Assembly: GCF_008035925.1 (NCBI RefSeq)
Contig: NZ_CP036264.1
Span: forward strand, 3,842,402 to 3,906,401
DNA: 64,000 bases
Direction of reading: 5' to 3'
Source of the DNA: Stieleria maiorica
Lineage (GTDB): Bacteria; Planctomycetota; Planctomycetia; Pirellulales; Pirellulaceae
Each line of letters begins with the position of its first letter. Positions within the stretch are counted from its first letter, which is position 1. A model generated the notes under the pieces. The model saw nothing but the letters and a program-made list of their open reading frames with translations, was not told the DNA's origin and searched no databases. The translations under genes were made by a program, and so were the position numbers. This document shows, in pieces, positions 17,528 to 26,486 of this stretch.

Positions 17528-17637
17528 TTGCCTGACGGTGGTGGCCCTTACGACTGTGAATCGTGAACCTGGTCAGGACTTAAGTGTAGCAGCCATAAGC
17601 GGTGTAGCTTTGTGTGAGGGCCACCTCCGCCCGGCAA
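17528..17637 (+). ncRNA. ffs: Signal recognition particle RNA, small bacterial type (4.5S-like)
   Basis: The conserved Ffh-binding helix is clear: GGTCAGG at 17571-17577 and AGCAGCC at 17588-17594 are separated by ten bases, exactly as in other bacterial SRP RNAs. The ends pair over a long stem (TTGCC with GGCAA, GGTGGCCCT with AGGGCCACC), giving a hairpin RNA of about 110 nt. The apical loop reads ACTTAAGTGT, so the tetraloop would be UAAG or UUAA rather than the usual GGAA (GNRA). The RNA partners with Ffh to target membrane proteins to FtsY and the translocon. A strong terminator hairpin follows at 17656. Ends are estimated from base pairing. Confidence 0.9.
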
Positions 17638-17655
17638 TGAATTCCCGGGCAATGA

Positions 17656-17699
17656 AAAATGGCGAGGTCTTGCCAGCGGCAGGACCTCGCCATTTTTTT
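17656..17699 (+). terminator. Strong bidirectional intrinsic terminator
   Basis: A hairpin with arms AATGGCGAGGTC and GACCTCGCCATT-like sequence (loop region TTGCCAGCGGCA) is flanked by AAAAA on the left and TTTTTTT on the right. It therefore works as a rho-independent terminator on both strands, ending the SRP RNA from the left and the small secreted-protein gene from the right. Confidence 0.9.
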
Positions 17700-17757
17700 G
17701 TTTGCAGCCGATCGGATTCTACCGTCGGACATCGGCCAGAATGCTCCGCTGGCAGCG

Positions 17758-18192
17758 TTAGTTTTTCACCAGCTGGGTGTCGGTGACGAACGGATTGGTT
17801 CGGACGACGCCGACTTTGACCGGTGCCTTTACGCCTTGGCTGACACAGGGATTGGCCGTGCAGGCGGGCGGTTCGACCGGTTGGTATTCACCCGGCGGAA
17901 GATAGAAATCCGTTCGCAGCCGATTGCGATAGTTCTCCCCGGCCGTGACCAGCGGCGGCGACGCAAACGGGCTCATCCCGTAGGGACGCGCGTGGCGGGC
18001 GCCATAGTAGACCGGCGGGTTGAGGGCAAAGTGGGGTGGCGTCCGCAGCGACGATCCATAGGTCGCGCCGTAAGGCTGGTAAAAGCCGAAGGGGAAGAAG
18101 GGGTATCCGGCTGGATGAGCAGCGGAAGCCGCGTCGGTTCCGCCAAATGCAATCGCGGCCATCGCGGCAACGGCAAGGGCAATTCGTTTCAT
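17758..18192 (-). CDS. Small secreted protein of unknown function
   Basis: The ATG at 18192 gives a 144-residue protein with a clear signal peptide (MKRIALAVAAMAAIAFGGTDAASA, cleavage near AASA-AH). The longer frame from 18342 would bury this signal. The mature part is rich in proline, tyrosine and glycine (HPAGYPFFPFGFYQPYGATYG), contains a single cysteine pair (CTANPC) and has no recognisable domain. Such proline/tyrosine-rich exported proteins are often cell-wall or surface components, but that is only inference. It converges with the SRP RNA gene on a shared terminator. Confidence 0.65.
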   Translation of the reverse strand: MKRIALAVAAMAAIAFGGTDAASAAHPAGYPFFPFGFYQPYGATYGSSLRTPPHFALNPPVYYGARHARPYGMSPFASPPLVTAGENYRNRLRTDFYLPPGEYQPVEPPACTANPCVSQGVKAPVKVGVVRTNPFVTDTQLVKN

Positions 18193-18714
18193 GGTGTACA
18201 GACTCGTTTGGTGTCGACTGATTCGGGTGAGAGATTCCCGAGCGGGAAACTCCACGCTAGTCGCAGCAACGATCCTTGCAACCGCTACCAGCGTCGAAAC
18301 ACACGAAAGCCCTAAAGGGGGTGCGGATTGTGCAGGCGTCACGCCGGCCTAGAAAAGACACGAAGAATCCGGCAGTGGTCTCACCCGCGGGCAAAACGTG
18401 AGATATTTTGCCGCGCCATCTCGAGGTCTGCCGCCGACGTGTCTGCCTCCGTAGCTACGCTCGCCAGAGCGTGGGCGGCGGCGAATCGCGTCTCCATTCG
18501 TGTCGCCACACGACACGTAGCCGGGGAAAGAGGTAGGAAGCTCTAGGCTTTGTCCCTTAACCCGGCAGGGGGCGTATGTGGTAGCGGAATTCGCCAAGAA
18601 TTTCGGCTTTTCCGTTGTGGACTGTTGCGAGTCGAAAGCCTTGGCGGCCTCCACAGCGGGTTTGACAAAGCCTACCGAAACGCGGGAGCGGACCGAGGAG
18701 AAAGCGTTCCCCGC
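18193..18714. other. Gene-free region with scattered short repeats
   Basis: No credible gene lies in this 522-bp gap between the Rrf2 regulator gene and the small secreted protein gene. It contains GCTACGCTCGCCAGAGCG (18454-18471), the inverse of a word at 21828-21848, and a copy of the GTAGCGGAA-TCGCCAAGA word at 18581-18600. An imperfect hairpin with arms CGCGGGCAAAA and TTTTGCCGCG lies near 18385-18415. Confidence 0.6.
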
Positions 18715-19140
18715 TCAGATGTAAAACATCACTTCGTCGCCCTGGGCCGAGCGGGCGGCGATCTCGGCCAGCGTGGTCCGGGCCAGCACCGCGCGCGAGG
18801 CTTCGCTGGCCGCGTCCCAGACCTCGTGCAACATCCGATTGGCCTTCGTGTCGGTCGCATCGGTCTGGCAATTGGAATCCGAACACCCGACCGCTTCGGC
18901 AATCTCCAGCAAATTCAGCTCCGTCGGGGCGACCGCCAGCCGATAGCCTCCCTGACTGCCGCGGATGCTCTGCACCCACCCCGCACTGCGCAGTGTTCGC
19001 AGGATCTGGACCAAAAACGGAGCCGGGATGCCGTGCCGCTGACTGATCTCACGCACCGCCACCGGGGCTTTTTCGCTCTGCCGCTGCGCCAATTCGATCA
19101 ACGCCAACGTCGCGTAATGAACTCGTGCCGAGATTGTCAC
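18715..19140 (-). CDS. Rrf2-family transcriptional regulator
   Basis: Choosing the GTG at 19140 gives a 141-residue protein starting (V/M)TISARVHYATLALIELA, the standard Rrf2 N-terminus, with GGGGAG upstream. The winged helix contains VREISQRHGIPAPFLVQIL and LRSAGWVQSIRGSQGGYRLA. Only two cysteines occur in the sensing region (GCSDSNC), one fewer than the three cluster ligands of IscR. The gene starts 19 bp after the APS reductase stop, so the two form an operon, and control of sulfur assimilation, as for the Rrf2 protein CymR, is a reasonable inference. A start further upstream (19239) would overlap cysH and lacks family support. Confidence 0.87.
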   Translation of the reverse strand: MTISARVHYATLALIELAQRQSEKAPVAVREISQRHGIPAPFLVQILRTLRSAGWVQSIRGSQGGYRLAVAPTELNLLEIAEAVGCSDSNCQTDATDTKANRMLHEVWDAASEASRAVLARTTLAEIAARSAQGDEVMFYI

Positions 19141-19159
19141 CGAACCACACTCCCCGGTT

Positions 19160-20002
19160 TCAGTCGTGAAGCCCACATTCGGTTTTCTGAAATCCGCTCC
19201 AACGCCCCGCACGCTCGTCTTCACCGAGCAGATTGGCACGCGTGCACGGCCAGCAACCCACGCTGGGATAACCCTGGTCGTGAAGCGGGTTGTAGGGGAT
19301 GTCGTGCTTGCTGATCAGACTCCAAACCTCTTTCTTGGTCCAATTGGCCAGCGGGCTGATCTTCACGAGCTGGAATTTTTTGTCCCAACCCACGATCGGC
19401 GCCTTCGCGCGATCAGGGCTCTGGTCACGCCGGATCGCGCTGGCCCAGGCATGCAGCCCCCGCGCGGCTTCCTTTAACACGCGCAATTTGCGATCGAAGC
19501 AGCAGCGATTCGGTTCCGTCTTGTAGACCGGGCCGCCGTTGGCCGCTTCGTATTCCTGGACGGTCTGCGCTGGGTATTTGAATTCGACTTCGATCCCGTA
19601 CCGCTCTTTCACCGACTCGCGTAGCGCCAGGGTTTCCTTGAACTGGTACCCTGTTTCCAAATTGAAAATCGGCGTCTCCGGGGCGATCTCGCTCAGCATG
19701 TGGATGATCGTCATCCCTTCGGGGCCGAATGCGGTGGCCATCGAGAACTTGGGGGCGAACCGCTCCACCGCCCAGGCCAGAATCTCCTGCGGGCTGGCCG
19801 ATTCCAATCGCTGACTGTGATCGGCCAGTTCCGCCAAAAACTCCTCCGTCGGCGCCAGCGGGGGATCGGCAGCCAGCGCTCCCTGCAATTCGTCCTCCTC
19901 CGGCATGCGGTCGGGCGCGGTGTCCGTGACCACCGGAAGCGGTTTGGCACCGGTGTGGGGCTCGGGGGCGACAGACGGTTCGGCGGTCGAGACGGGTTTC
20001 AT
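19160..20002 (-). CDS. cysH: Adenylylsulfate/phosphoadenylylsulfate reductase (assimilatory, FeS type)
   Basis: A 280-residue cytoplasmic enzyme that reduces APS (or PAPS) to sulfite with thioredoxin. The nucleotide-binding loop is SMATAFGPEGMTIIHML. The cysteine pairs RCCFDRK and GCWPC that bind a [4Fe-4S] cluster mark the APS-preferring group, and the catalytic motif ECGLHD closes the protein. The ATG at 20002 was chosen; the long upstream extension crosses a repeat element and has no homology. The first 60 residues are a proline-rich leader of unclear meaning. It is co-transcribed with an Rrf2 regulator, which probably senses sulfur or redox state. Confidence 0.93.
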   Translation of the reverse strand: MKPVSTAEPSVAPEPHTGAKPLPVVTDTAPDRMPEEDELQGALAADPPLAPTEEFLAELADHSQRLESASPQEILAWAVERFAPKFSMATAFGPEGMTIIHMLSEIAPETPIFNLETGYQFKETLALRESVKERYGIEVEFKYPAQTVQEYEAANGGPVYKTEPNRCCFDRKLRVLKEAARGLHAWASAIRRDQSPDRAKAPIVGWDKKFQLVKISPLANWTKKEVWSLISKHDIPYNPLHDQGYPSVGCWPCTRANLLGEDERAGRWSGFQKTECGLHD

Positions 20003-20290
20003 CGTCAGACTTTCACGAAGGCAAAGAGAAAGGCGAGGTTTTTCGAACCAGCGACCGCCCCTGCGATCGCTAGACCGAGTAACAATAGAAAGTTGATCCA
20101 GATAGTCAAGTATGGTATCGGCAGGTTCAAGGATCAGATTGAGCGGATTTGGGTTCGCGCGGTGCGGCCTGACGTGTCGAGTGAGCGAAATCCAACGAAA
20201 AACGATTCGGGACCAGACCGGCAGGGTGCTACAATCGGTTGATGTTGCGCCGATAGGCCAATACCGCTCATCCAAGCGTCGTTTCCTTGG

Positions 20291-20416
20291 GGAGGGCCCG
20301 TACCTTTGGGGAGGGCCCGCTGGCTCGCGCCAAACGGCTGATAATCGTTTGCCATCAGCCGGCTCGCGCCAGCTTCCGGGCGGCCGTGGCTTAGCTGTAT
20401 TGGGCGAAAGGCTGCA
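20291..20416. repeat. Dispersed repeat, copy 3 (right half)
   Basis: This matches 5301-5406: two GGGAGGGCCCG units, then GCGCCAAACGGCTGATAATC, the inverse ATCAGCCGGCTCGCGCC, and an end near GCTGCACAC. The gap from 20003 to 20473 holds no gene otherwise. The halves GGCTGAT and ATCAGCC give a hairpin. Confidence 0.7.
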
Positions 20417-20473
20417 CACGAACGGAACACCAACGGAGCCCCCCTGCGACTCTTCTCCTCCTGCTCTGGCGCC

Positions 20474-21733
20474 ATGATTCACCCCGACCACCATCGGCAC
20501 AATCCGACGAAACGATTGTCGCTGCTCACCTTCGCAGCAGCTTGCATGATCATCGCCCCCGCGCCCGCACGCGGCGACACCGTCGAAATGCGTGGTGGAG
20601 TCCAGCTCGACGGCAAGATCGTGCGGAAGACGGACACCGGATCGAAACCGCATTTGATCGTCGAGGTGGATCCGGAGCTGCGCGTGGCGATCCCGCAGAG
20701 TCGCGTCGTCAAAACGGTCAGCGATCAGGACGAAAAACTGGTTTGGTACCGCCAACAGCTGGAACAAATTGGCGAGGATGCCGAAGCGCATTATCAATTG
20801 GCGCGCGAGTGCAAGGCGAACGGTTTATTGGCTCAGCGCGACTACCATTTTCAGCGTGCGATCGAAATCGATCCCGATCACCGCCAAGCCCGGTCGGCGC
20901 TGAAGTATGTTCGCGATGGCAATGAATGGGTTCTTTTTGCCGACCAACAACGACGTCGAGGATTGATCCCGACCTCCAGCGGCTGGGAAGTCCCGGAGGT
21001 CTACCTGCGCGAGCAGCGAAGAGACGAAATCGATCAAGCCTCCAAGGTCTGGATCAAGGAACTCGGCAAGCTGCGCGGATTCGTGTTGCGGCCGGGAAAG
21101 CGATCGGCCGAAGCTCTCGAAACGATCAAAGCCATCGACGATCCGCTCGCGTCGACCGCGTTGGCCGAAGCATTGGAGAAGTCGCGTGGAAACAAGCCCG
21201 ACCCGAAATCGCTGCGGATGATCTATGTCAAACGCCTGGGGGCACTGCGGACATCTGTCGCGGTCCAGGCCCTGGTCAGGACGGGGATCTTTGAACCCGA
21301 TCCGGGGATTCGCACCGAAGCGTTGATGCAGCTTCAAGAGTATGGTGCGTCGTCCGCGGTCGCGTCCTACCTGCCGCTGCTGAAAGGCGATAGCCGAAAA
21401 CCGGCCGAAGTGACTGCGGCGCTCCGGGCACTCAACTATTTCCCCGAACCGGAACTGTGGGAAGCGTACGTGGATGCGTTAGTCACGACGCACAAGTCAT
21501 TGACACCGAAAGGCCCCGGAATGTCGGTCGGCAGCAACAGCTTGGGCGGTTCGGGACTTTCCACCGGTAGCAAGCAAGAGGTGTTGACGAAAACGCAGCA
21601 GAACCCTGGCGCGCTTGAATTGCTCCGCCAGATCGCTCCCGGTGTCGACCATCGCTACGACCAGACAGCCTGGCGCAACCACTTTGCCGAACAACTGATG
21701 CAAGCCCCCGACGACCTGCGTCGCGATCCGTAG
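20474..21733 (+). CDS. Exported protein with TPR-like and HEAT-like repeats, unknown function
   Basis: A 419-residue protein. A hydrophobic segment after a basic start (KRLSLLTFAAACMIIAPAPARG) looks like a signal peptide. The following beta-rich part (VEMRGGVQLDGKIVRKTD) is followed by a TPR-like pair (EDAEAHYQLARECKANGLLAQRDYHFQRAIEIDPDH) and then alpha-helical repeats with HEAT character (VQALVRTGIFEPDPGIRTEALMQLQEYG). No catalytic motif is seen. The gene stands alone, convergent with the MFS gene. Proteins of this build are common in planctomycetes but their role is not known. Confidence 0.72.
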   Translation: MIHPDHHRHNPTKRLSLLTFAAACMIIAPAPARGDTVEMRGGVQLDGKIVRKTDTGSKPHLIVEVDPELRVAIPQSRVVKTVSDQDEKLVWYRQQLEQIGEDAEAHYQLARECKANGLLAQRDYHFQRAIEIDPDHRQARSALKYVRDGNEWVLFADQQRRRGLIPTSSGWEVPEVYLREQRRDEIDQASKVWIKELGKLRGFVLRPGKRSAEALETIKAIDDPLASTALAEALEKSRGNKPDPKSLRMIYVKRLGALRTSVAVQALVRTGIFEPDPGIRTEALMQLQEYGASSAVASYLPLLKGDSRKPAEVTAALRALNYFPEPELWEAYVDALVTTHKSLTPKGPGMSVGSNSLGGSGLSTGSKQEVLTKTQQNPGALELLRQIAPGVDHRYDQTAWRNHFAEQLMQAPDDLRRDP

Positions 21734-21787
21734 TCGGCAGACAGAACACGTGGGATCGGCTTCCACTCCGGTGAACCGCCCGACCCA

Positions 21788-21851
21788 AGGTGGCTACCTT
21801 CGCCAGAAGGTGGATCTCCGCGCATCTCCACGCTCTGGCGAGCGTAGTTAC
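21788..21851. repeat. Inverted repeat between convergent genes
   Basis: GGCTACCTTCGCCAGA (from 21792) and TCTGGCGAGCGTAGTTAC (21834-21851) form an imperfect stem between the exported protein gene and the MFS gene, whose end it touches. The right arm, inverted, recurs at 18451-18475. Confidence 0.6.
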
Positions 21852-23170
21852 TTCGACAATGCCGGCGGCCGAATAAACCAGGACGCGATCGCCAACGGCA
21901 TCATCGCAGCGGCGAAGCAGAGAATCGCGGGGTCGTAGCTGCCCGTGGCGTCGTTGACCCAGCCCATGATCAACGGTCCGCAACCGCTGCCGGCGACGGT
22001 TCCACACCAAACCGCCCCGCGAATACTGCCCAGATGTTGTCGACCGTAGTAGCGTACCCAGGCAACGCCGCTGACGGAGATCAGCATTCCCTGCCCGCCG
22101 CCGAACAGACCGGCAAACGCTTGCGCGCCGCGAACCGAAGGGTCCAAGTACAGCCAAGCGAGCGAACCGGCGACCAAAGCGGTGCCGATGCCCAACAGGC
22201 GATTCAACTTCAAGAAGTCCGCCAACACGCCTCCGCCCAACTGCATCGCCAGCATCGTCATGCCCAGGATCTTGAATAACCCGGCGGCCGTTTCCGGCGG
22301 CAGCGCTCGTTGTTCGCACAGTGTGAATAGATAGAACAACACACCGGTGCCGGCCATCGCCCAGATAATGTTCGCAAGTCCCAGGATGTAATACGAACCC
22401 GTCCGTGCCGCCTGAGCCAACGTCAATGCGTCCGGGTCCAGATTCCGATCCGGCACGGGCTCGTCGGAATCGGGCTCTTCGGAATCAAACGCATCGGAAC
22501 CGGACTCGTCCGTGGCATGGCCGGGGGACAAACGTCCGGCATGACCATCCACGTACTGGCCCAGGTCTTCGGGCCGATTGCGGTACAGCAACAACACCAG
22601 CGGCAACAGCGTCAGAACCAGGATTGCCGCCAGCGACTGATACGTCGAACGCCAGCCGATGGCAGCGATCGATTCGGCCAGCCACTCGGGGACCCAGGCA
22701 AACGCGATCGCCGAGCCGATGCTGAGCACGGCCGAAACTCGCCCGATGCGATTACGAAACCACATCGCCGTGGTGTTACCGGACAACAATGTCAGCGAGC
22801 CTTGGCCGAGAAAACGCAGCATGAAAAACGCGGCTAGCAGTCCATAGAACCCGTTCACGCTGGAAGCGAACAGACAGGCTAACGCAAGCGCGACGATCAC
22901 AATCGATGCGACACGCTTTAACCCATGTCGATCTGCCGCCGGCCCGACAAAGCTCAGCGGAACGGCTGCAAACAACGTCCCCAGCATGTACGCCAAACCG
23001 AGTCGGCTTTGCGTCAGATGCAAACTGTCAAGCAACGCCGGCGTGAACGCGCTGACGGCAAACGTCTGCCCCGGACTGGTCCCCACCTGCATCAGCATCG
23101 CGATCGGCAGCATCAAGTAGCCATAAAAAAATGGCAGCCGTCGCGCCAGTCGGTCGGAAAGAAAATTCAT
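21848..23170 (-). CDS. Major facilitator superfamily transporter
   Basis: A 440-residue inner-membrane protein with about 12 hydrophobic segments. The loop 2-3 signature is recognisable in FVGPAADRHGLKRVAS, and the N-half has a G-rich QVGTSPGQTFAVSAF like oxalate/formate-antiporter-type MFS proteins. A polar acidic loop of about 50 residues (GHAGRLSPGHATDESGSDAFD to RNLDPDALTL) separates the two six-helix halves. The substrate cannot be told. It is convergent with the upstream exported-protein gene and is read in the same direction as the GMC oxidoreductase gene 278 bp away. Confidence 0.85.
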   Translation of the reverse strand: MNFLSDRLARRLPFFYGYLMLPIAMLMQVGTSPGQTFAVSAFTPALLDSLHLTQSRLGLAYMLGTLFAAVPLSFVGPAADRHGLKRVASIVIVALALACLFASSVNGFYGLLAAFFMLRFLGQGSLTLLSGNTTAMWFRNRIGRVSAVLSIGSAIAFAWVPEWLAESIAAIGWRSTYQSLAAILVLTLLPLVLLLYRNRPEDLGQYVDGHAGRLSPGHATDESGSDAFDSEEPDSDEPVPDRNLDPDALTLAQAARTGSYYILGLANIIWAMAGTGVLFYLFTLCEQRALPPETAAGLFKILGMTMLAMQLGGGVLADFLKLNRLLGIGTALVAGSLAWLYLDPSVRGAQAFAGLFGGGQGMLISVSGVAWVRYYGRQHLGSIRGAVWCGTVAGSGCGPLIMGWVNDATGSYDPAILCFAAAMMPLAIASWFIRPPALSK

Positions 23171-23227
23171 GGCCAGGCTTAGAGGCGGCTTGTGGTTTCA
23201 ATTGACGCGCCGAAGTCTTCGCAATCA

Positions 23228-23254
23228 TGCTAGCCCGACGCGTGAGCGAGGGGC
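23228..23254. repeat. Half copy of the GCCCGACGCGTGAGCGAG repeat
   Basis: The word TAGCCCGACGCGTGAGCGAG with GGGCC after it matches the arm of the palindrome at 41064-41127 and the ends of the elements at 36159 and 39377. Only one arm is present. The gap between the MFS and GMC genes (278 bp) otherwise shows nothing. Confidence 0.65.
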
Positions 23255-23448
23255 CATCTATCGCCCGCTCGCATGTTGAAAACACCGGGCCGAATGACGT
23301 CAAATATCGTTCTGGGTTGTTCGTGAGGAGCGTTTACCGCTCGCTGTGGCTTTGACCACTTGGGTGAGATTGCTCTCTCACGCGTCGTTCCCAAAATACT
23401 CAGCCCCGGATCATACCCTCGACGTCATTCGACGCCAGTCGCCAGACA

Positions 23449-25785
23449 TCACGCCGTGCGTTGGATCACCTGTTCGGCCGCAATGGTGGCCAACGCTTTG
23501 AGCGTCAGTTGGGGATTGATTTCGCAACCGGCGGGAAACAAGGAAGCATCGGCAACGGTCAGGTTGGAAACGTGTTGGCCGCCATCCGTTTTCACCTGGA
23601 ACGTCGTCGGGTCGACCACGTCACCGATCGACGCGCCGCCTTGGCCGTGCGTGGTCAGCAAGTTAACGAATGCCGGACCGCGGCGGCGGATTTGGCGAAT
23701 CGCCCACTCCAGATCGTCCATGTCACGAATCCGCAGCGGACGGCCGCCGCGCAGCAACATCGCTTTGGTCGGCAGATGCAGCGTCACACCGTCATCGGGC
23801 TTCGCGGCGGCGAAATAGATTCTTGCGATCCGTTGCATGCCCAACAGCAAGATTTCGAATTCATCACAATCCAACGAAATGTTCACCTTGCCACAATCGT
23901 CGATCGAATTGCACTTTCGCACCTGCGTGGGCACGACGATGCCGGCCATCGACAGGTGATTGAACCGTCGCATGGTGCAGGCAAACTCTTTGAACCATCC
24001 TGTCAACGCCAAGGCGACGGTGCCGGGGAAGTGAAACCAATTCTCCAATGCGGGTTCTTCGACAACCCGGCCGTCTTTTTCGACCATCCGGCGGTCAACC
24101 AAGAAACACTGCGTCACGCCCGGTTCGGGGCGATCAGAATCCGACGGCCAAATCGGTTTGTCGAACATCGCATACACCGCCGTTCCCACGTTGGCGGTGA
24201 AGCGTTTGCCGAGATGGCGGTTTCGATAACCTCCGGACTTTAGCCCCTGGGCGATCAACCTGGTCGTGGGGCCGATGCCGGCGGCGACGACGTATTGGTC
24301 CGCGGTCACGGTCGTGCGGGTGCGGCAACCATCGTCTTCAACGCGTGTGACGTCGACACCGGTGACGATCGGTTGCCCCACGGAATCGGATTCGACACGA
24401 AGATGTTTCGCTTCGGTCCGGTACGAAACGCGGGCCGGTTCGGGATTGTGCATCGCCTGGACTAGAAAGCTGTTGGCACCGGTCGGCGCGTACGGATGTA
24501 GTCCGCCGATGTGGTCGCCGAAACTGTCGACCGAGTTGTCGCTGCCGCATCCCGAACAATGCAACCGCATGGCGACCGGTAGTGGTTGCACGTCCTCGCC
24601 GAGTTCCTTGCAGCCTTCTGCGAATCGCATGCTGCGGTCGCTGACTTGTGTCTCGGTCACCGTAGTGTTGACGCCGAGTTCGGCATTGATGCCATCCATC
24701 AGCAGGGCCAGTTGATCGTAGCCGAGCCCTGTGGGCTGGCGGCCGGCCCATTTCGATTCATAAACCTCGCGCGAGATGGGCAGATGGATGGCGTTGTTGA
24801 CATAGGGTCCGCCGCCGAACACCTTGGCCTGGCAGACATTGATGGTTTGTCGCGGTGGGATCTTTTTTCGCCGGTGGGGAAGCACCAGATCGAGTTTCGA
24901 ATCGACGTTGCCGAGTCCGCCGCTGATTTGCCCGCCGGCGTCTTTGTAAAGCCGCATCAGGACTTCATCGCTGCGTGGCGGCGCCAGGCGAACGTTGCCA
25001 TCGGAGTCTTCGATGCGTTGGACCAACGCGTCGGGACTGACGAAATCGCCGTAATCAAGAATCAGGACCTTGCGGCCTTGGGCGGTCAAGCGTGTCGCCG
25101 CGGTCGCGCCTCCGGCGCCGCTGCCGATGATGACCACGTCGTAGTGCTGATTCAGATCCGCCAGCGGCGGTGCGGGCAAGGAAACCAGACTGGAAACCTG
25201 TTCGCATTTCTTGCTCCAGCCCAATCCGATCAGCTCTCGGGCGGGCGAACGCGAGTGGATCACCAATCGCCCCAGCATCGACAACCCGCTGACGGCCATG
25301 TGCAACAGGTGGTCGTCGTCCCACAGGATCAGCGGAGGTGCACCTGCACAGCGCTGGGTTTCGCCTTGATTGAGCAACCGGCGTACGCCCTCGGGGGCGT
25401 GATGTTTCAGGCGTTTGGCCGTGTGTTTGACGCTGTAGACGTCCAGCCACAGCAAGGCGACGCTCATGCCCAGTTGCATGCGGTACGGCAGATGGTCGGC
25501 GTAGCGCAGGACGTCGTTGGCCACCTGGCATGCATTGTCGCCGCAGCGTCCACACCACAGCGAATCAATCTGGGCCGCCATGATCGCCACCAGCGTGTCG
25601 AAACGCTTTTCGCGAATCGTCTGCATCGGGCATTCATGTGTCGGTTTGTCTCCCCAACCGAACAGGCTCAACGGCAACAGTCCCGCAGCCACGGCGCCCT
25701 TGCCGAATTGTCGTCGGTTGATTTCGTGGGCAAACAGGTGTGTGCCAAGTTTTGACAGATTGTCCAGCGAAGACAAATCGTCCAT
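23449..25785 (-). CDS. Tat-exported GMC-type FAD oxidoreductase
   Basis: A 778-residue flavoprotein. An N-terminal twin-arginine-like segment (NRRQFGKGAVAAGLLPLSLFGW) suggests export. Residues 50-200 form a helical, cysteine-containing domain (SLWCGRCGDNAC). The FAD-binding motif DVVIIGSGAGGATAATRL is at 216-233, and GGGPYVNNAIHLP is the GMC signature region. The C-terminus has HGQGGASIGDVVDP and VADASLFPAGCEINPQ-like sequence, the conserved catalytic and FAD end of GMC enzymes, here closest to long-chain alcohol oxidase/dehydrogenase types. Cysteine-rich RLHCSGCGSD lies near the middle. Alcohol or sugar oxidation is inferred; the electron acceptor is unknown. Confidence 0.83.
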   Translation of the reverse strand: MDDLSSLDNLSKLGTHLFAHEINRRQFGKGAVAAGLLPLSLFGWGDKPTHECPMQTIREKRFDTLVAIMAAQIDSLWCGRCGDNACQVANDVLRYADHLPYRMQLGMSVALLWLDVYSVKHTAKRLKHHAPEGVRRLLNQGETQRCAGAPPLILWDDDHLLHMAVSGLSMLGRLVIHSRSPARELIGLGWSKKCEQVSSLVSLPAPPLADLNQHYDVVIIGSGAGGATAATRLTAQGRKVLILDYGDFVSPDALVQRIEDSDGNVRLAPPRSDEVLMRLYKDAGGQISGGLGNVDSKLDLVLPHRRKKIPPRQTINVCQAKVFGGGPYVNNAIHLPISREVYESKWAGRQPTGLGYDQLALLMDGINAELGVNTTVTETQVSDRSMRFAEGCKELGEDVQPLPVAMRLHCSGCGSDNSVDSFGDHIGGLHPYAPTGANSFLVQAMHNPEPARVSYRTEAKHLRVESDSVGQPIVTGVDVTRVEDDGCRTRTTVTADQYVVAAGIGPTTRLIAQGLKSGGYRNRHLGKRFTANVGTAVYAMFDKPIWPSDSDRPEPGVTQCFLVDRRMVEKDGRVVEEPALENWFHFPGTVALALTGWFKEFACTMRRFNHLSMAGIVVPTQVRKCNSIDDCGKVNISLDCDEFEILLLGMQRIARIYFAAAKPDDGVTLHLPTKAMLLRGGRPLRIRDMDDLEWAIRQIRRRGPAFVNLLTTHGQGGASIGDVVDPTTFQVKTDGGQHVSNLTVADASLFPAGCEINPQLTLKALATIAAEQVIQRTA

Positions 25786-26483
25786 CAGGCCCTTCCTTGG
25801 TCCATGGTCTGCGTCCTATTTCTCTGCGGCATGCTTCTTGATGCCTCTGTCGCGTTTCTCGATCGCTCTGTTTCGGCAGAAACCAACCGTCGTTTCGCTC
25901 AACTTCGTCGTCGCAGGAATCAATTTGGAGCCAAACCACGGCGCGCCTGCGGCATTCTGCACCGGCGGCCCGACGACAACGATCGTACCGATTGCACCAG
26001 ATCAATCGGGCTGTCCCGCACTCCCCGGGGTCTGTCCCCGTTTCATGACAGGACGTCCCTTGTGGGTGGCTTGCATGTTTTTTTCGGGGGGCTGGTCGCC
26101 CGGGGGCTGTCCCCGGACGTTAGTCCCCGTGTCACCGCGACTGAGAATAACCCACGGATGGCAAAGCGTGCCCACGGATATCCGCCTGCTGGACATCCGT
26201 TGGTTCGCGCTGTCATCCGCGAGCGTATTCGTCAGTTCAGGTCAAGCGTCCTCCGGGGTCTGTCCCCGAACTCCCCGGGGTCTGTCCCCGAGCTTCTGGG
26301 GTCTGTCCCCGAGCTTCTGGGGTCTGTCCCCGGGCTTCTGGGGTCTGTCCCCGAATGAGGGGGCAGTTGGACGGTGGAGAATCGCCCGAGCGTGGCGGTG
26401 AGAGGCTGGAAGCCTGTCCCACTTGGGCCGGGCGCCGGTCTGGGTGATAATCGGACGCGAAACGAATCCTTGGGCCTAACCCG
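25786..26483. other. Gene-free region with GGGGTCTGTCCCC repeats
   Basis: This roughly 700-bp stretch between the divergent GMC and uvrB genes has no credible gene. It carries single copies of a CCCCGGGG-TCTGTCCCC-type palindrome near 26027 and 26105, and a five-copy array at 26251-26355. Confidence 0.6.
26251..26355. repeat. Array of five GGGGTCTGTCCCC units before uvrB
   Basis: Five units of 20-22 bp, each with the palindromic core GGGGTCTGTCCCC and linkers such as GAGCTTCT, lie about 130 bp before the uvrB start. Each core can form a small stem (GGGG with CCCC). Spacers are too short and too alike for a CRISPR array. Confidence 0.8.
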
Positions 26484-26486
26484 GTG

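Noticed and set aside
20003-20797. N-terminal extension of the APS reductase gene
   Set aside because: The extension runs through a dispersed repeat and overlaps another gene start; the CysH family begins near the ATG at 20002.
26251-26355. Possible CRISPR array
   Set aside because: Spacers are about 8 bp and nearly identical; no cas genes are present.
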